The notes beneath the pieces were generated by a model. It was not told the origin of the DNA. It saw only the letters and a list, made by a program, of their open reading frames with translations, and ran no database searches. DNA of 64,000 nucleotides from Larsenimonas salina (GTDB taxonomy: Bacteria; Pseudomonadota; Gammaproteobacteria; Pseudomonadales; Halomonadaceae): the NCBI RefSeq assembly GCF_023736155.1, contig NZ_JAMLJJ010000003.1:248001-312000 (forward strand), read 5' to 3'. The translations under genes were made by a program, and so were the position numbers. Below are positions 1 through 7,396 of the stretch, one piece after another. Each line of letters begins with the position of its first letter. Position 1 is the first letter of the stretch.

Positions 1-411
1 CAATACGAGGAAGCCGACATCATCCTGGTCGGCGTCTCACGGTGCGGCAAGACACCCACCTCGCTTTACCTGGCCCTTCAGTTCGGCATTCGCGCGGCCA
101 ATTACCCGTTGACCGATGACGACCTCGACGACAACGGCAGCCTGTCGCTGCCGGCCTCGCTGATGAAGCATCGCCACAAGCTGTTCGGATTGACGATCGA
201 CATTCGACGGCTAACCGCGATTCGCACCGAACGCCGTCCCGACAGCCGCTACTGCTCGATGGATCAGTGCATGCGCGAAGTCGAGCAGGCCGAGGCACTC
301 TATCGCCGCCACGGTATCCCGTTCATCGACACCACGCGCTTCTCGATCGAGGAAATCTCGACGCGCATGATGAACGAGACCGGCCTGCAGCGCCGGTTCA
401 GCCCGCGTTGA
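1..411 (+). CDS. ppsR: Phosphoenolpyruvate synthase regulatory protein, C-terminal part
   Basis: The frame is open from the first base and ends at a TGA at 409-411, so only the last 136 residues are present; the family is usually about 270 residues. PpsR (DUF299) is a bifunctional ADP-dependent kinase and Pi-dependent pyrophosphorylase that switches PEP synthase off and on by phosphorylating a threonine. The visible part carries the family's loop [11 protein letters not shown] near its start, the stretch [15 protein letters not shown], and the typical [11 protein letters not shown] near the C-terminus. The gene is followed after 37 bp by an unrelated kinase on the same strand. The family assignment is firm; partner and phenotype are inferred from the family. 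Confidence 0.9.
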   Translation, partial: QYEEADIILVGVSRCGKTPTSLYLALQFGIRAANYPLTDDDLDDNGSLSLPASLMKHRHKLFGLTIDIRRLTAIRTERRPDSRYCSMDQCMREVEQAEALYRRHGIPFIDTTRFSIEEISTRMMNETGLQRRFSPR

Positions 412-448
412 GCGAACACACACACAACGCCTGCCATAGAGATAGTGC

Positions 449-1126
449 ATGATCGGTAAACACTCCGAAAACGACACCCAGAACGTCACGGTCGACCCCG
501 CCGTGCTCGACGCGGCCCGCGCGCTGGCCGACAGGCCCGGACGAACGCTTCTGGGCATCGTCGGCGCGCCCGGCGCCGGCAAATCAACATTGACCGAAGC
601 GCTGATCACCGCGCTGGGCAGCGCCCAGGCCCAGTGCGTACCGATGGACGGCTACCACCTCTCGAACCGGGAACTTGCCCGGCTCGGTCGCAGCGATCGA
701 AAGGGCGCCCCGGACACCTTCGACGCCACCGGCTACCGCGACCTTCTAACGCGCATACGCAAGACCACGGACGAAGTTATCTACGCCCCGGCGTTCTACC
801 GCGAGATCGAAGAACCCATTGCCGCAAGTCTTGTAGTAACGCCTGAGTGCCCGCTGGTGATTACCGAGGGCAATTATCTGCTGCTGGAGGACACGCCGTG
901 GCCACAGGTCGCAGCGCAGCTCGATGAAGTCTGGTATGTCGACGTACCCACGCCGCTTCGGGAAACGTGGCTGGTCGAGCGCCACATGCGCTTTGGCCGC
1001 ACCGAGACCGAGGCACGGGACTGGGTCGCCACTACCGACCGCCCCAACGCCGAGCGCATCGAGGCTACCCGCACACGCGCCCACCGCACGCTCGTCTTCG
1101 ACGGGCCGAGACTGCGCTTTGCATGA
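449..1126 (+). CDS. P-loop nucleoside/sugar kinase of the YggC/FrcK type (uridine kinase-like)
   Basis: This 225-residue protein has a Walker A motif GAPGAGKST at residues 39-47 and the layout of the phosphoribulokinase/uridine kinase superfamily: PMDGYHLSN follows the first strand, and later come YAPAFYREIEEP and ITEGNYLLLE. These features match the small YggC/FrcK proteins, described as fructose or nucleoside kinases. The substrate cannot be read from the sequence. It follows ppsR on the same strand with a 37-bp gap and ends before an intrinsic terminator at 1163, so the two may be cotranscribed. The start is the ATG at 449, preceded by AGAGATAGTGC, which is a weak ribosome site. Confidence 0.75.
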   Translation: MIGKHSENDTQNVTVDPAVLDAARALADRPGRTLLGIVGAPGAGKSTLTEALITALGSAQAQCVPMDGYHLSNRELARLGRSDRKGAPDTFDATGYRDLLTRIRKTTDEVIYAPAFYREIEEPIAASLVVTPECPLVITEGNYLLLEDTPWPQVAAQLDEVWYVDVPTPLRETWLVERHMRFGRTETEARDWVATTDRPNAERIEATRTRAHRTLVFDGPRLRFA

Positions 1127-1162
1127 GCGCATACCGAATGACACCACTCGAGCACGTCCAAC

Positions 1163-1191
1163 AAAAACGGCCCGCAAAGCGGGCCGTTTTT
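1163..1191. terminator. Intrinsic terminator, probably bidirectional
   Basis: The stem AACGGCCCGC / GCGGGCCGTT has an AAA loop and is flanked by A-runs on the left and T-runs on the right. It lies between the kinase gene (+) and the convergent QueC-like gene (-) and can serve both. Confidence 0.85.
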
Positions 1192-1259
1192 TAGGCACTG
1201 CCCGTCATCTCAGGCATTGCCCGTCATTTCAGGCATTACTCGTAACCACGCCATCCGCG

Positions 1260-2021
1260 TCACGCGCCTCGAGAGGCGAGTGCGCGAAAGGCGCGGCGAG
1301 ACAAGGTGATCGGTGCCCGAGCGGCACGGCGAAGATGCCGAGTGCGGTGACGACGCATAGCGTTCGGCGGCAGGCGATAGCTCATGCCCTCTTCGATGGC
1401 GTACCGGCACGGGTTGCACAGCCCACAGGGGGCGCGATCCATCGGCGTAAAGCAGAACCAGGCCTTTTCGAGCGCATCGATAAACCCATGGCGCTCGGCC
1501 TCGGCCTTCATCTGTGTCTTGGAGATGTTCAAAAGCGGGAAATCGAAGAACCGGAAGATCGCCTCATCCGTATCGATGCGAGGATCGAACGTCCAGATGC
1601 CCTCGTCGGTGGTCACGACCTTGCCCTCCAGAAAGCGGTAGGCCTTGTCATCGACATGCACACTGAGCTCCAGGTGCTCGATGCGCTCATTCTCGGCGTA
1701 CCGGGCCAGCCAATCGTACTGGCTACCCAGATGCGCCTGCCGAGTCAGCCGATGGTACGCCGCGCTCAGTTCAGGGTTGGCCGGAATCTCGCTGACAGGC
1801 GTGATACGAAGCGGCTCGATGCGCTCGGCCGCATCCGGATCGATATTTGAAAGCGCAACGCGCACCTCGGAGATAGCCTGAAGCTCGCGCAGACTCGACG
1901 CACGCCCCAGATCAACAATGTAGTGCGGCACCACGGTCTTGCCTTCGACAAGCGCCGCCGAGAGAACGCGATAGGTCGAGTCCCAGCCGCCGGTCCAAAG
2001 CACATCTATTGAGGTACGCAT
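1260..2021 (-). CDS. Orphan QueC-like PP-loop ATPase family protein
   Basis: This 253-residue protein has an N-terminal PP-loop motif, WTGGWDSTYR (residues 9-18), equivalent to the SGGxDS loop that binds ATP in QueC and other N-type ATP pyrophosphatases. Near the C-terminus C190, C199, C202 and C205 form C-x8-C-x2-C-x2-C, as in the zinc site of 7-cyano-7-deazaguanine synthase. The middle contains HLGSQYDWLARYA and HLELSVHVDDKA, which I recall from QueC-like proteins in polysaccharide loci rather than from true QueC. The last 30 residues are very arginine-rich. No queuosine gene is nearby, so preQ0 synthesis is not supported; the substrate is unknown. The ATG at 2021 follows GGAG by 6 nt and is preferred to a GTG-like start four codons upstream. 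Confidence 0.65.
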   Translation of the reverse strand: MRTSIDVLWTGGWDSTYRVLSAALVEGKTVVPHYIVDLGRASSLRELQAISEVRVALSNIDPDAAERIEPLRITPVSEIPANPELSAAYHRLTRQAHLGSQYDWLARYAENERIEHLELSVHVDDKAYRFLEGKVVTTDEGIWTFDPRIDTDEAIFRFFDFPLLNISKTQMKAEAERHGFIDALEKAWFCFTPMDRAPCGLCNPCRYAIEEGMSYRLPPNAMRRHRTRHLRRAARAPITLSRRAFRALASRGA

Positions 2022-2166
2022 GCAAGGCTCCACAGGCCGATGATCATAAGGCGGCTGACGCTACGCCACTTGATCATCGACTCATTAGGCCGTTTCGCGC
2101 ATTTTGGCGTGCCTTCGCCCAAAGTGGAATTCGTGGCCCAAGGCACCGCTGTCACCCGGTCAGGCC

Positions 2167-2940
2167 TTAGACCGACCGCGCGTCCTGCTCCGCGTCGTCC
2201 TGCTTGACGACCTTGTGGCCATCTTCGGCCAGGCCGTTTTTCCAATAGCTCGAGATGTAGAGCTGACGCCGATCGAGCCCGCGCACCTGTTTGACGTAGT
2301 GGCGAAGCGCCCGCATCGAGGAAAACTCGCACGCCCCCCACACAAAACCGCGCCCCGTCTCGGGCCAGGGCCAGGCGGTGACGGCCTCGACCAGCGGGCT
2401 CGCCTCGGCCTCCACGCCGGGGGTCGGGTTCACGACCCAGTGAAGCTCGATGCCCGCAGGCGCTTCAAGCGTCTGAATGTCGTCGCGACTGGTGACCTCG
2501 ATGAAGGCCGCCCCGGTCATGGTCTCGGGCATGGTTTCAAGATTCACCGCAAGCGCCGGAAGCGCGGTCATGTCGGCCGCCAGCAAACACCAGTCCGCCT
2601 CGGTATCGACCGTCTTTTTCGGCCCCGGCCCACCCACGCTCAACCGCGCGCCAAGCTCAGCCGTAACTGCCCAGTGCGAGGCCGGGCCGTGATCCTTGTG
2701 CAATACCACATCGACGTCGATCGCCTCTGGCCGCTGAGCCCTGACGGTGTAGGTACGCACCGCCGTCGGCCGCTCATTGCCCTGCTCGATCATAAGCTTC
2801 ACATAGCCCCCGGACTGATCCGTTTCGGGAAACTCGGCCATGCCCTCACCGCCAAGCGTCAGACGCAGCATATTGGGCGTGAGCCGAACCCGGTCGAGCA
2901 GCTCAAGCGTTCGGGGGGCCGGTTTTTTACGGTCGGTCAT
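2167..2940 (-). CDS. Siderophore-interacting protein (ViuB/SIP family ferric-siderophore reductase)
   Basis: This 257-residue flavoprotein belongs to the SIP family, which releases iron in the cytoplasm by reducing the ferric siderophore. The FAD-binding signature RTYTVR is at residues 62-67, followed by HGPASHWA, the typical flavin-binding stretch. The C-terminal NAD(P)H-binding half contains FVWGACEFSSMRALRHYV, the usual WxxGE-type motif with cysteine in place of glutamate, then ISSYWKNGLAEDGH. The start ATG overlaps the TGA of the upstream MarR gene as ATGA, so the two are translationally coupled. No siderophore receptor or synthesis gene lies in the window, so the siderophore is probably acquired elsewhere in the genome. 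Confidence 0.9.
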   Translation of the reverse strand: MTDRKKPAPRTLELLDRVRLTPNMLRLTLGGEGMAEFPETDQSGGYVKLMIEQGNERPTAVRTYTVRAQRPEAIDVDVVLHKDHGPASHWAVTAELGARLSVGGPGPKKTVDTEADWCLLAADMTALPALAVNLETMPETMTGAAFIEVTSRDDIQTLEAPAGIELHWVVNPTPGVEAEASPLVEAVTAWPWPETGRGFVWGACEFSSMRALRHYVKQVRGLDRRQLYISSYWKNGLAEDGHKVVKQDDAEQDARSV

Positions 2941-3374
2941 GAAGAGGCTCCAAGGGTGTAATCCAGATTGGTGGTCATGGCCTCGGCCAGACGCAGGAAT
3001 GTGCGGGCATCATCGTCACTCAGGCCATCCATCATTCGCGCGGCGGCGCAGGCCTCGGCGCGACGGATGCGCTCGATCATCGCCTCACCGGCCGTGGTCA
3101 GTCCCAGCTGATGGCTGCGCCCATCGCTTGGGTGGGACCATTTTTCGACCAGGCCCGCCTCCAGCAGCTGACCGATCAGCCGTGTAATCTGCGCCTTGTC
3201 ACGCCGGGACGCCTCGGCAAGGCTCTGCACCGTACTGTGTGGCAGGTAATGAATGCCCTTGAGCGTTTTCAGATGCGAGACCGAAAGCGTCAGACCTTCA
3301 TCGCGGTACGCCCGACGAAGCGCACGCTTGTAGGCATGAAAAAACAGATGAAGCGTGTCGCTGAACGATGACAT
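2937..3374 (-). CDS. MarR-family transcriptional regulator
   Basis: This 145-residue protein has a winged-helix MarR fold: helices TLHLFFHAYKRALRRAY, then the recognition region LAEASRRDKAQITRLIGQL and the wing WSHPSDGRSHQLGLT. It is the first gene of a two-gene operon with the siderophore-interacting reductase, which it overlaps by 4 bp, so iron-linked or oxidative control of that enzyme is the likely role. Two TGACA/TGTCA dyads directly upstream are candidate autoregulatory operators. I chose the ATG at 3374; a TTG 30 bp upstream in the same frame at 3404 is an alternative that would add ten residues. The ligand is unknown. Confidence 0.8.
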   Translation of the reverse strand: MSSFSDTLHLFFHAYKRALRRAYRDEGLTLSVSHLKTLKGIHYLPHSTVQSLAEASRRDKAQITRLIGQLLEAGLVEKWSHPSDGRSHQLGLTTAGEAMIERIRRAEACAAARMMDGLSDDDARTFLRLAEAMTTNLDYTLGASS

Positions 3375-3398
3375 TGACCCACCCGAACTCGTTGATAA

Positions 3399-3416
3399 TG
3401 ACAATCAATAGTGTCA
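3399..3416. promoter_or_regulatory. Dyad TGACA-N8-TGTCA, candidate MarR operator
   Basis: The inverted repeat TGACA-ATCAATAG-TGTCA lies 25 bp upstream of the MarR start. A second dyad with the same half-sites lies 8 bp further upstream. Autoregulation is inferred. Confidence 0.4.
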
Positions 3417-3423
3417 AAAAAGA

Positions 3424-3434
3424 TGACATTGTCA
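3424..3434. promoter_or_regulatory. Dyad TGACATTGTCA, second candidate MarR operator
   Basis: This 11-bp palindrome has the same TGACA/TGTCA half-sites as the dyad at 3399 but only one central base. It lies in the gap between the two MarR genes. Confidence 0.35.
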
Positions 3435-3453
3435 ACCATGTGATCGAGTCGCG

Positions 3454-3966
3454 TCAGCCGCGAGGTGATTGTTCCAGCACACGCAAAAGCGCTCGAAGGC
3501 CGTGATCAAGGGCCGCCCGCTCCTCGTCAGACAGTTGAGACAACAATCGCTCTTCGTTGGCAACGTGCGGAAACAGCGCACGCTCGATCACTGCTCGGCC
3601 CGCCTCGGTCAACTGCACCAGACTACTGCGAGCGTCATGCTCATTGGCCACACGCTCGATCAGGGCTCGGGATTCCAGACGCTTGAGCCGGTTGGTCATG
3701 GTGCCGGACGTGATCATCAATGATGAGAAAAGCGCGGTCGGTGCCAGGCAGAACGGTGGGCCGGAGCGTCTCAACGTCGCCAGTACATCGAACTCCCAAC
3801 TCGCCAGTTCGAACTCATCGAAGACCTGATCCAGCGCCGTCTGGATCAGGGCCGAACTTCGTTTCAAGCGGCCGATGGTGCCCATCGCTTCGACGGCAAG
3901 CGCCGGATACTCGTGGCGCCACTGATCGAGTACGGCATCGACCGGGTCAGGGGGATTGGGCGTCAT
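3454..3966 (-). CDS. MarR-family transcriptional regulator, divergent from an EamA exporter
   Basis: This 170-residue regulator has the central winged helix: FDVLATLRRSGPPFCLAP, the recognition segment SLMITSGTMTNRLKRLE, and the wing ALIERVANEHDARSSLVQLT. This arrangement resembles the long MarR proteins that repress a divergently transcribed efflux gene. The ATG at 3966 follows GGAGAG by 5 nt; the longer TTG start at 3990 is less likely. Its neighbour at 4058 is an EamA-type permease read the other way, and the 91-bp gap holds two copies of a palindrome with ATCTTGA half-sites. Control of the exporter and of itself is a strong inference; the inducing compound is unknown. Confidence 0.85.
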   Translation of the reverse strand: MTPNPPDPVDAVLDQWRHEYPALAVEAMGTIGRLKRSSALIQTALDQVFDEFELASWEFDVLATLRRSGPPFCLAPTALFSSLMITSGTMTNRLKRLESRALIERVANEHDARSSLVQLTEAGRAVIERALFPHVANEERLLSQLSDEERAALDHGLRALLRVLEQSPRG

Positions 3967-3995
3967 GAATGCTCTCCAAAAGGGATTCAAGCAAT

Positions 3996-4013
3996 TATCT
4001 TGACATCAAGATA
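3996..4013. promoter_or_regulatory. MarR operator copy 1 (perfect dyad)
   Basis: TATCTTGA-CA-TCAAGATA is a perfect 8-bp inverted repeat with a 2-bp spacer. It lies 29 bp upstream of the MarR start and recurs, with one mismatch, at 4033. Confidence 0.7.
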
Positions 4014-4032
4014 TATCGGCGTCATCGTTTAT

Positions 4033-4052
4033 TTATCTTGAAGTCAAGGTAA
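4033..4052. promoter_or_regulatory. MarR operator copy 2, next to the exporter start
   Basis: TTATCTTGA-AG-TCAAGGTAA is the same dyad as at 3996 with one arm mismatch. It ends 5 bp before the ATG of the EamA gene, overlapping its ribosome-binding region, so bound regulator could block expression directly. Confidence 0.65.
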
Positions 4053-4057
4053 CTGCC

Positions 4058-4954
4058 ATGAACGCACTGTTTCTAACAGCCACCACGGCCCTCGCCCCAA
4101 TGCTCTGGGGGTCGACCTATCTGGTCACCACTCAATACCTGCCCGAGAACGCACCGTTCACGGCGGCGCTGATCCGAACACTTCCGGCGGGGCTTATTCT
4201 TTTGCTGTGGCATATTCGAGATGGGTGGCCTCCGAGATTTTTGCAGCTCGTGCTTCTGGGCGCGTTGAACATCGGGGTCTTTCAGGCGCTGTTGTTCGTG
4301 GCCGCCTACCGCTTGCCCGGCGGCCTGGCCGCGATCGTCGGAGCGCTCCAACCCTTGATCATTCTCGGGCTCAACAGTCTGACCCTGCGCCGCTTGCCAC
4401 CACGGCATCTGCTCTTTCTGGCGGCGCTTGCGCTGATTGGAATGACCTTGATGATAGGGATGACCGAGGGCCTGCCGGACCCGCTCGGCCTTGCCGCCGC
4501 CTTCGCCGGTACGGCGTCGATGGCGACCGGGGTCTGGCTGACCCGGCGCTGGCAGCTTCCGCTCTCGACCGGCACGTTGACGGGATGGCAACTCACGCTT
4601 GGCGGCCTCATGCTGCTGCCGTTTGCCGGCTGGGCCGAATGGCCAATGCCGTGGCCAACGCCGAGCGCATGGGCAGGCTACGCCTACCTGACCTTCGGCG
4701 GTGCGCTGGTGGCGTATCTACTATGGTTTCGAGGCGTTCACCGTCTACCAAGTGTCGCGGTCGTGGCGCTTGGTCTTTTAAGTCCGATCACGGCAACGGC
4801 TCTGGGCTGGGGCGTGCTCGGCCAGGCGCTATCGCCCTCGGCGCTTTCAGGCATGGTGCTTACGCTATTCTGCGTGGTACTGCTTCAAACACCGGGGCTC
4901 ATCGGTCGCCGAAGGCGTATTAAACAACACATGACCCGCACACCCGGCCACTGA
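4058..4954 (+). CDS. EamA/DMT-family exporter, MarR-controlled
   Basis: This 298-residue inner-membrane protein has about ten hydrophobic segments in two EamA repeats. The first begins ALAPMLWGSTYLVTTQYLP, the family's usual opening, and the second starts around residue 150 with AGTASMATGVWLTRRW. Members of the drug/metabolite transporter superfamily export amino acids, purines or toxic compounds. The gene stands alone opposite a MarR regulator, an arrangement common for inducible efflux. The start ATG at 4058 is preceded by AAGGTAACTGCC, which serves as both ribosome site and part of an operator copy. Substrate is unknown. Confidence 0.85.
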   Translation: MNALFLTATTALAPMLWGSTYLVTTQYLPENAPFTAALIRTLPAGLILLLWHIRDGWPPRFLQLVLLGALNIGVFQALLFVAAYRLPGGLAAIVGALQPLIILGLNSLTLRRLPPRHLLFLAALALIGMTLMIGMTEGLPDPLGLAAAFAGTASMATGVWLTRRWQLPLSTGTLTGWQLTLGGLMLLPFAGWAEWPMPWPTPSAWAGYAYLTFGGALVAYLLWFRGVHRLPSVAVVALGLLSPITATALGWGVLGQALSPSALSGMVLTLFCVVLLQTPGLIGRRRRIKQHMTRTPGH

Positions 4955-5046
4955 GTACACGATGGACAGGACTATCTCCCCGACACCAAGCGGCGTATCG
5001 TGAATGGCCATTTCCAATTGCTTCAACGCCGCGACATCGCCCAACC

Positions 5047-6267
5047 ATGCCTTCTGACTCAGACACCTCGCTTACGCAAAATCTTCGCATCATCGCCATT
5101 GTCAGCTCTACGTTTGTCAGCATGCTCTGCATCGGCATGACCCTGACCGTGCTGCCACCCTGGATTCACGACCGGCTCGGTTACGCATCGATCACGGTAG
5201 GGGCCGTCATCAGCCTTCAGTTTCTGGTGACGCTCATGACCCGGCCGTTCTCCGGCCGACTGGCCGATCTGCTGGGCGCCAAGCGCATCGTTTTAAGCGG
5301 CTTAGTGGGCTGCGCGGTCAGCGGTGCCTTCATTGCGCTTGCGGCACTTTTCGAGTCGCCGCCGGGGCCCGCGCTGGCGTGCCTGATCATCAGCCGGGTC
5401 CTTCTTGGCATATCACAGGGCATGATCGGCACCGGCACCCTGAGCTGGGGGATCGGGCTGATGCCCGCCCCGTTGATGAGCAAGGTCATCTCCTGGAACG
5501 GCATTGCAGGCTACGGCGCGCTCGCGCTTGGCGCCCCGCTCGGGGCCTTTATTGCAGGCGTTCAGGGCGTTGCCTCGATGGGTATCGTGATCGTGCTTGT
5601 GGCGCTGACCGCCCTTGTGACCTCGCTCAAACGCCCGGCCTCGCCTATCGTCAGCGGTGAGCGCGCACCCTTTCGGCGTGTGTTTCGAGTGGTCGCTCCG
5701 TATGGGCTGACGCTTGCACTCAGCGCCATTGGCTACGGGGTAATCGCCACCTTCATCACGCTTTATTACGCCGACAAGGGTTGGTCAAACGCCGCGCTCG
5801 GGCTGAGCGCGTTCGGAACGGCTTTTATCCTGGCGCGACTTCTGTTTGCCAACACCATCACTCGATTTGGCGGCTACCGGGTCACGCTGGTCTGTTTCAT
5901 GGTCGAGCTGGCGGGGCTTTCCATGCTGTGGTTGGCCGACTCGTCGAATACGGCGCTGATCGGTACAACGCTCACAGGCCTTGGCGTGTCGTTGATCTAC
6001 CCGGCGCTCGGGGTGGTAGCGGTCGCCAAGATTTCCGCCAGCAACCGAAGCGCAGCGCTGGGGGCGTACTCAGTCTTTCTGGACGCCGCCGTTGGCGTGA
6101 CCGGGCCGGCTGCGGGTATCATTGCAGGCATTGCAGGGTATTCAGCAATCTTTTTGGCCGCCGCACTCAGTAGCACTTTGGGACTGATTCTGTGTGCCGG
6201 GCTGTACGCCAACTCGCGTCGGCGACGCGCCCGGGCCTCGGTACAGCCGTTCGCACCGGACTCTTAG
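5047..6267 (+). CDS. MFS transporter, YfcJ/YhhS-like
   Basis: This 406-residue protein has about twelve transmembrane helices. The MFS loop 2-3 signature appears as RPFSGRLADLLGAKR near residues 60-75, and the matching loop in the second half is TRFGGYR. The layout and the opening TLTVLPPWIHDRLGY resemble the YfcJ/YhhS group of predicted efflux permeases. Substrate is unknown. The gene starts 92 bp after the EamA gene on the same strand, with no clear terminator between them, so readthrough is possible. No convincing ribosome site precedes the ATG. It ends before a hairpin at 6282 shared with the convergent transporter operon. Confidence 0.8.
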   Translation: MPSDSDTSLTQNLRIIAIVSSTFVSMLCIGMTLTVLPPWIHDRLGYASITVGAVISLQFLVTLMTRPFSGRLADLLGAKRIVLSGLVGCAVSGAFIALAALFESPPGPALACLIISRVLLGISQGMIGTGTLSWGIGLMPAPLMSKVISWNGIAGYGALALGAPLGAFIAGVQGVASMGIVIVLVALTALVTSLKRPASPIVSGERAPFRRVFRVVAPYGLTLALSAIGYGVIATFITLYYADKGWSNAALGLSAFGTAFILARLLFANTITRFGGYRVTLVCFMVELAGLSMLWLADSSNTALIGTTLTGLGVSLIYPALGVVAVAKISASNRSAALGAYSVFLDAAVGVTGPAAGIIAGIAGYSAIFLAAALSSTLGLILCAGLYANSRRRRARASVQPFAPDS

Positions 6268-6281
6268 TAGCCGTAACCAAA

Positions 6282-6307
6282 AAAGCGCCCGACTTATCGG
6301 GCGCTTT
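6282..6307. terminator. Intrinsic terminator of the sugar transporter operon
   Basis: The stem AAAGCGCCCGA / TCGGGCGCTTT has a CTTA loop. Read on the minus strand it is followed by a run of six T, so it mainly ends the permease transcript; on the plus strand the T-run is only three bases. Confidence 0.8.
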
Positions 6308-6335
6308 GAAAGCACAATGACTGTTACAGAGGAGA

Positions 6336-7373
6336 CTACGTCTTGGCTTTACTGCGTTTTCGCTGACGGTACTGGTCGGCAATGACCGCTGCCACGATGA
6401 TCACACCTTTGACGATGTCCTGGTAATAGGCGTCGACGCCAAGGAAGGTGAACCCGCTGAGCATGACACCGAGAATCAAGGCTCCGATCACCGTGCCAGT
6501 CACGCGGCCAACTCCACCGGCCAGACTGGTGCCCCCAATGACGGCGGCAGCGATGGCGTCAAGCTCATACATCAAGCCCATGCCTGCCTGACCCGTACCG
6601 GCTCGTGAGGCGGCAATGGCGCCACCAAGCCCGGCTAGAAGGCCAGCAATGGCGTAGACAACGATCAGGTGTCTGCGAACGTTGATGCCCGATACGCGCG
6701 CTGCCTGTGGGTTAGCACCGATGGCGTAGGTGTATTTACCGTAGCGGGTGTACTTGAGCGCAATATGAAAGATCGCGGCAACGGCTAAGAAGATGATGAC
6801 CGGATTGGCGCCTGAACCGAGCCACATGAAATCAGGCGTCAGCATACTGACCGGCTGGCCGTCGGTATAGGCGCGCGCTAAACCACGTGCACTGACCATC
6901 ATGCCAAGCGTTGCAATGAACGGCGGGATCATCGTCAACGAGATCAGAGAACCGTTGATTAACCCGGCCAAGGCACCGACCAATAGCCCGGCCGCCAGCG
7001 GTATGATCCATGGAAGATCGGTCAGCGCCGGATAGACTGCCCGCATGTAGTCAGACGACTGAGCGAAACTGGCCGTGACCATGGCCGCAAGTGCCAGTAC
7101 CGAGCCCGACGACAGATCGATCCCGCCGGTAATGATGACCTGTGTGACTCCGATGGCGATTATGCCGATAATCGACATCTGAAGAATCATGATCAAAAGG
7201 CGCTGAGGGTTGAGTAGGAACGAATCCCCGCGCACAATCCAGCCAAGGGCCTCGAACAACAGCGAGATACCGACCAGAACCAACAGAATGCTTACTTCGG
7301 TCGGCACCTTCTTTTTACGTTTCTTGCCCGTTGTTTCTTCCACTGCTTTTGTCGTGTCTGTTGCAGTCGACAT
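6336..7373 (-). CDS. CUT2-family sugar ABC transporter permease (RbsC-like)
   Basis: This 345-residue membrane protein belongs to the ribose/inositol permease family. The recognisable stretch VTQVIITGGIDLSSGSVLAL, with its GGIDLS motif, is followed by a series of about ten hydrophobic segments, and IGGTSLAGGVGRV marks the conserved late loop. A lysine-rich segment, KKRKKK, precedes the first helix. It is the last gene of a three-gene operon behind the ATPase. The second ATG (7373) is chosen because GAAGGA lies 7 nt upstream. The operon is visibly less GC-rich than its flanks. The sugar is not known; inositol-type transporters look most similar from memory. Confidence 0.85.
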   Translation of the reverse strand: MSTATDTTKAVEETTGKKRKKKVPTEVSILLVLVGISLLFEALGWIVRGDSFLLNPQRLLIMILQMSIIGIIAIGVTQVIITGGIDLSSGSVLALAAMVTASFAQSSDYMRAVYPALTDLPWIIPLAAGLLVGALAGLINGSLISLTMIPPFIATLGMMVSARGLARAYTDGQPVSMLTPDFMWLGSGANPVIIFLAVAAIFHIALKYTRYGKYTYAIGANPQAARVSGINVRRHLIVVYAIAGLLAGLGGAIAASRAGTGQAGMGLMYELDAIAAAVIGGTSLAGGVGRVTGTVIGALILGVMLSGFTFLGVDAYYQDIVKGVIIVAAVIADQYRQRKRSKAKT

Positions 7374-7396
7374 GAACATATCCTTCTTTAGCTACG

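Noticed and set aside
2104-2961. Long plus-strand frame over the siderophore-interacting protein
   Set aside because: It is an antisense shadow of a well-supported minus-strand gene.
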